DNA from: Bacteroidota bacterium
GTDB taxonomy: Bacteria > Bacteroidota > Bacteroidia > Bacteroidales > Rikenellaceae
Assembly: GCA_023443765.1 (NCBI GenBank)
Contig: JAEZTA010000048.1
Location: 1-17,335 of the forward strand
DNA length: 17,335 nucleotides
Direction of reading: 5' to 3'
Numbering within the stretch: position 1 is the stretch's first letter; each line of letters starts with the position of its first letter. The translations under genes were made by a program, and so were the position numbers. Below the pieces are notes generated by a model. It did not search any database, was not told where the DNA came from, and worked only from the letters and a program-made list of their open reading frames with translations. This document shows positions 14,749 to 17,335 of the stretch, one piece after another.

Positions 14749-16416
14749 TTATCTTGCGGCGCTCAGGTCTGCCTCCCAACCCGGACGGGTGTAGGTCTGG
14801 TCAAGCGTCTTGCCGTAGTTCTTGGCCTGGTCGACGATGTAGTTCGGCAGAGGCATGTACTGGTGCGTAGGCTTGATCTTTTTGGCCTTGTAGCACGCCT
14901 GCGCATACTTGTTGAAGCGGATCAGGTCGATCTTGCGCATGCCTTCGTAGAGGAACTCCTTGCCCCGCTCGTCGAGGATGGCATCGAGGAACGCATCTTT
15001 CGACCCGGTCTGCTCGGCGCTCAGCCCGCCCACTCCGGCACGGGCGCGCACGTCGTTCACCGCCTGCACGGCAGCCGCCGAGGGCGCTGCGTTGGTCTTG
15101 CGCACTTCCGCTTCGGCCATCATCAGCAGCACATCAGCCCAGCGGGCCAGCGGCACGTCGTTGGCCTGGAATCCGTCGGGATTCTCGATCGGGAATTTGT
15201 TGATGATGTATCCGTCCCACGAAATTCCGAGGTCCTCTTTTGCCCGCTTCTGGGTGGGCGTTCCGCTGTCGCTCGGGTCGGCCTTGATCCAGTATTCGGT
15301 GAGAACCACCTCCCGGCGCTGGTCTTTCTCCTCGTAGCTGTTGTAAAGCGTCGGAGCCACGTTAAACGGCGTGCGCATCCAGCCGCCGCCCTGGTTGGCA
15401 AAGGGGCTGGGCGATCCATCGCCGTTCTTTCTCGATGCGTCGCTCGGCGTGGCAAGCATCATCAGCGGGAAGAAGTTACCGTTCTGGCTGCCGCCGTCGG
15501 CCCCCGGGGCGCAACTCAGTGCCATGATGATCTCGCATGAGAAGTCGTTCTTCGCATAGAACATCTCCTTGAACGGATTCGTACCCTGCTTGAAGAGCGA
15601 ATATTTGCCCGTGTTGAGCTCGTCGTACATCTCCAGTGCGCGTTTGTAGTAATCCGTCATGTGCGAACCTTCGTTCAGGCAGTGCTTCATCAGGCAGAAC
15701 CGGGCGTAGTCGGCCGTGTAGCGGCCCTGCTCCGCAACGGTTTCGGGGAGTTGTCTGATCGCCTCCTCGAAGTCGTCGGTGATCCATCCGCACATCTCGT
15801 CGAGCGTCGGACGCACCAGGTTTTCCAGCACCGCGTCGTTGATCACGTCGTCGGGGTTCAGGACTGCCGGAACAGGCCCGTAGATGTGCAGCAGGTAGTA
15901 CATCATCAACCCGCGGCAGATGTGCACTTCGCCGAGCAACTGTTTGCGCTTGCTGTCCGAGAGAATGTCGGCGCTGGCCTTTTCCAGCCGGCCGATGATC
16001 TCCGTGAAACGGGTAATCTGCGAGAGCTTGCCGATGTGACAGGGGTTGTTCTCACCCACCCAGCCGCGCTGGTAGTAATAGGTGTTGTTGTAGTTGGCCT
16101 TCGAGAGTTCGGCCCACTCGCCGAATCCGCCGACCAGCCACGGCGCCATGGCGTCCGACGGCGAGTCGAACATGCGGATGACGCCGCCTTCGGGGATGTA
16201 GAAACTGTGCTGCGTACCGCTGTCGCCGATGTAGTAGGTCCAGGTGTTGGTGAACGGCAGGTAGCAGGTCATGGCGTAGGTTTCATACTCGGCTTCGGTC
16301 GAAGGGAAGTTTCCCGGGAAGAGGCTGCCGTAGATTTCGGGGTCGAAATTGCCTTCGCAACCGCTCAGCGTAAAGAGCGCTGCAGCCGCCCAGGCGCATA
16401 TTTTCAGACGTTTCAT
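14749..16416 (-). CDS. SusD/RagB-family nutrient-binding outer membrane lipoprotein
   Basis: Surface lipoprotein of 555 residues that forms the lid of a SusCD glycan importer and binds the oligosaccharide before transport. The signal ends in LSGC with the lipidated Cys20. The helical SusD fold is recognisable from QRGWVGENNPCHIGKL and RFTEIIGRLEKA, the repeat-like helical region to about residue 230, and the C-terminal signature RWADVLLMMAEAEVRK followed by VNDVRARAGVGGL, then FLDAILDERGKEFLYEG and RKIDLIRFNKY. It starts 26 bases after the susC stop and belongs to the same transcript. Substrate cannot be read from the sequence. Confidence 0.95.
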   Translation of the reverse strand: MKRLKICAWAAAALFTLSGCEGNFDPEIYGSLFPGNFPSTEAEYETYAMTCYLPFTNTWTYYIGDSGTQHSFYIPEGGVIRMFDSPSDAMAPWLVGGFGEWAELSKANYNNTYYYQRGWVGENNPCHIGKLSQITRFTEIIGRLEKASADILSDSKRKQLLGEVHICRGLMMYYLLHIYGPVPAVLNPDDVINDAVLENLVRPTLDEMCGWITDDFEEAIRQLPETVAEQGRYTADYARFCLMKHCLNEGSHMTDYYKRALEMYDELNTGKYSLFKQGTNPFKEMFYAKNDFSCEIIMALSCAPGADGGSQNGNFFPLMMLATPSDASRKNGDGSPSPFANQGGGWMRTPFNVAPTLYNSYEEKDQRREVVLTEYWIKADPSDSGTPTQKRAKEDLGISWDGYIINKFPIENPDGFQANDVPLARWADVLLMMAEAEVRKTNAAPSAAAVQAVNDVRARAGVGGLSAEQTGSKDAFLDAILDERGKEFLYEGMRKIDLIRFNKYAQACYKAKKIKPTHQYMPLPNYIVDQAKNYGKTLDQTYTRPGWEADLSAAR

Positions 16417-16442
16417 TTTCGATGTGTCGTTTTAGGTTGTGT

Positions 16443-17335
16443 TTAGAAGTTGATTTTGGCTCCGAGCGAGAACGAGCGCACCTGCGGGAATTGTCCGCGG
16501 GCTTCGTTCTGGCCCGTGTAGATTTCGGGGTCGAATCCCGTGTACTTCGTGATCACGAAGGGGTTCTGAACGTCGAAATAGACGCGGATGCTCTTGATGT
16601 ACTTCTGAACCGGACCGAAGAGTTTACCCTGAATGGTGTAACCCAGCGTGATGTTGCGGATACGCATGAACGAGGCATTCTCCATGTCGGCATTCACGCC
16701 GCAGCCGCCGGGAAGCGATCCCATCTTGCTGTATGCAATGCCCGGACGGGTTCCGTTGGGGTTGATCTGCGAGTTCCACAGCCGGTAGGCGTACTTGTTG
16801 GTGTTGGGCGCGGGGGTGTTGACCAGCGGGCCGGCCTGCGCGGCGCTCAGGGCCATGTTGTACTTGTAGGCGCCGAACTGGCCGTACATGAAGATGTCGA
16901 GGTCGAAGTTTTTGTATACGAACGTGTTGCCGAAACCCATGTAGAGGTCGGGCGTGGTGTTGCGCATGTGGATGTCGTTGATGTCGATGATGCCGTCGCC
17001 GTTCTTGTCGTTGATGATCGGGCATCCGGGCATTTGGGCCGTCGATTGCAGCGATTTCTGCGATTCGGGCATGTTGCTGCGGTCGGTGTTGATGTAACCG
17101 TCTATCTTGTAGTAGTACATCGCGGCCAGCGGTTCGTTGTCGCGCTGCTGGTAGGCCTGGTAGTCGTAGTTGGGCATCCGCTCTTTCCAGAACTGCTGTA
17201 CGCGCGAGAGAGTGAGGTTGGTCCTCCATTCGAATTTACCCTTGAGGTTGACCGAGTTGAGCGTGATCTCCCAGCCGCGGCGGTAGAAGTGTGCGCCGTT
17301 GATCGGGCGCGACGAGAAGATGGCCAGCGGCGAGG
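16443..17335 (-). CDS. SusC/RagA-family TonB-dependent outer membrane transporter, C-terminal part (partial at window end)
   Basis: The last roughly 297 codons of a susC gene; the frame is open to the window edge, and the N-terminal plug, TonB box and carboxypeptidase-like domain are outside. Typical SusC barrel strands are visible: INGAHFYRRGWEITLN, LKGKFEWRTNLTLSRV, FWKERMPNYDYQAYQ, then MYYYKIDGYIN, a calcium-loop-like DKNGDGIIDINDIH, DLYMGFGNTFVYKNFDL, MRIRNITLGYTI and the terminal SFSLGAKINF with the aromatic end expected for an outer membrane barrel. It imports glycan oligomers through the outer membrane using TonB energy, with the SusD product as its lid. It is the upstream gene of the PUL seen here. 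The DKNGDG loop is common in SusC proteins and is not a dockerin. Confidence 0.95.
   Translation of the reverse strand, partial: SPLAIFSSRPINGAHFYRRGWEITLNSVNLKGKFEWRTNLTLSRVQQFWKERMPNYDYQAYQQRDNEPLAAMYYYKIDGYINTDRSNMPESQKSLQSTAQMPGCPIINDKNGDGIIDINDIHMRNTTPDLYMGFGNTFVYKNFDLDIFMYGQFGAYKYNMALSAAQAGPLVNTPAPNTNKYAYRLWNSQINPNGTRPGIAYSKMGSLPGGCGVNADMENASFMRIRNITLGYTIQGKLFGPVQKYIKSIRVYFDVQNPFVITKYTGFDPEIYTGQNEARGQFPQVRSFSLGAKINF

Noticed and set aside
16990..17010. Dockerin-like calcium loop (DKNGDGIIDINDI) suggesting a cellulosome module
   Set aside because: It occurs once within the SusC barrel, where such loops are common; there is no second repeat or dockerin domain.
1..17335. CRISPR arrays, insertion sequences, tRNA or rRNA genes, phage genes
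   Set aside because: No direct-repeat array, transposase motif, terminal inverted repeats or tRNA-like cloverleaf was seen by eye on either strand.

Overview
The window looks like chromosomal DNA of a G+C-rich gut member of the Bacteroidota, most like Alistipes or a relative in the Rikenellaceae. This is inferred from the SusC/SusD pair, the Bacteroidota-type promoters (TTG, 19-base spacer, TAnnTTTG), the near absence of strong Shine-Dalgarno sequences, and the high G+C content. The genus is a guess from protein style and composition. No tRNA, rRNA, CRISPR array, transposase or phage gene was seen, and no gene-free stretch exceeds about 190 bases.

Left part (1-4640): the 3' end of a GH125 alpha-mannosidase gene ends at a strong hairpin. 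A convergent two-gene operon follows on the minus strand: a CorC/HlyC-type membrane protein coupled by an ATGA overlap to the tRNA-dihydrouridine synthase gene dusB. argS diverges from this operon, and both transcription units have near-perfect Bacteroidota promoters within about 80 bases. argS ends in a bidirectional terminator shared with the next gene.

Middle part (4640-9390): a lower-G+C GIY-YIG nuclease gene with a DUF4357 C-terminus lies on the minus strand. On the plus strand follow a secreted OmpA-like protein with a very basic Lys/Ala-rich helical tail and a 95-residue conserved small protein with its own clear promoter. Next, on the minus strand, is a znuA-znuC-thioesterase operon for zinc (or manganese) uptake. 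It has no permease gene in the window, and its ATPase ends in a Cys/His-rich tail.

Right part (9392-17335): the downstream portion of a polysaccharide utilization locus, all on the minus strand. In transcription order it holds susC (3' part only), susD, a GH43-like lipoprotein, GH97 (Asp-nucleophile type, probably alpha-galactosidase) and a GH3 beta-glycosidase. The expected flow is capture and import by SusCD, trimming at the surface by the GH43-like lipoprotein, and removal of alpha-galactosyl and beta-linked sugars by GH97 and GH3. A terminator-like hairpin sits between the GH43-like gene and the GH97-GH3 pair, so the enzymes may be expressed at a different level from SusCD. The target glycan cannot be fixed from this fragment.

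I found no clearly new system. The points most worth checking are the permease-less zinc operon with its Cys/His tail, the hairpin inside the PUL, the basic-tailed OmpA-like protein and the low-G+C GIY-YIG gene.
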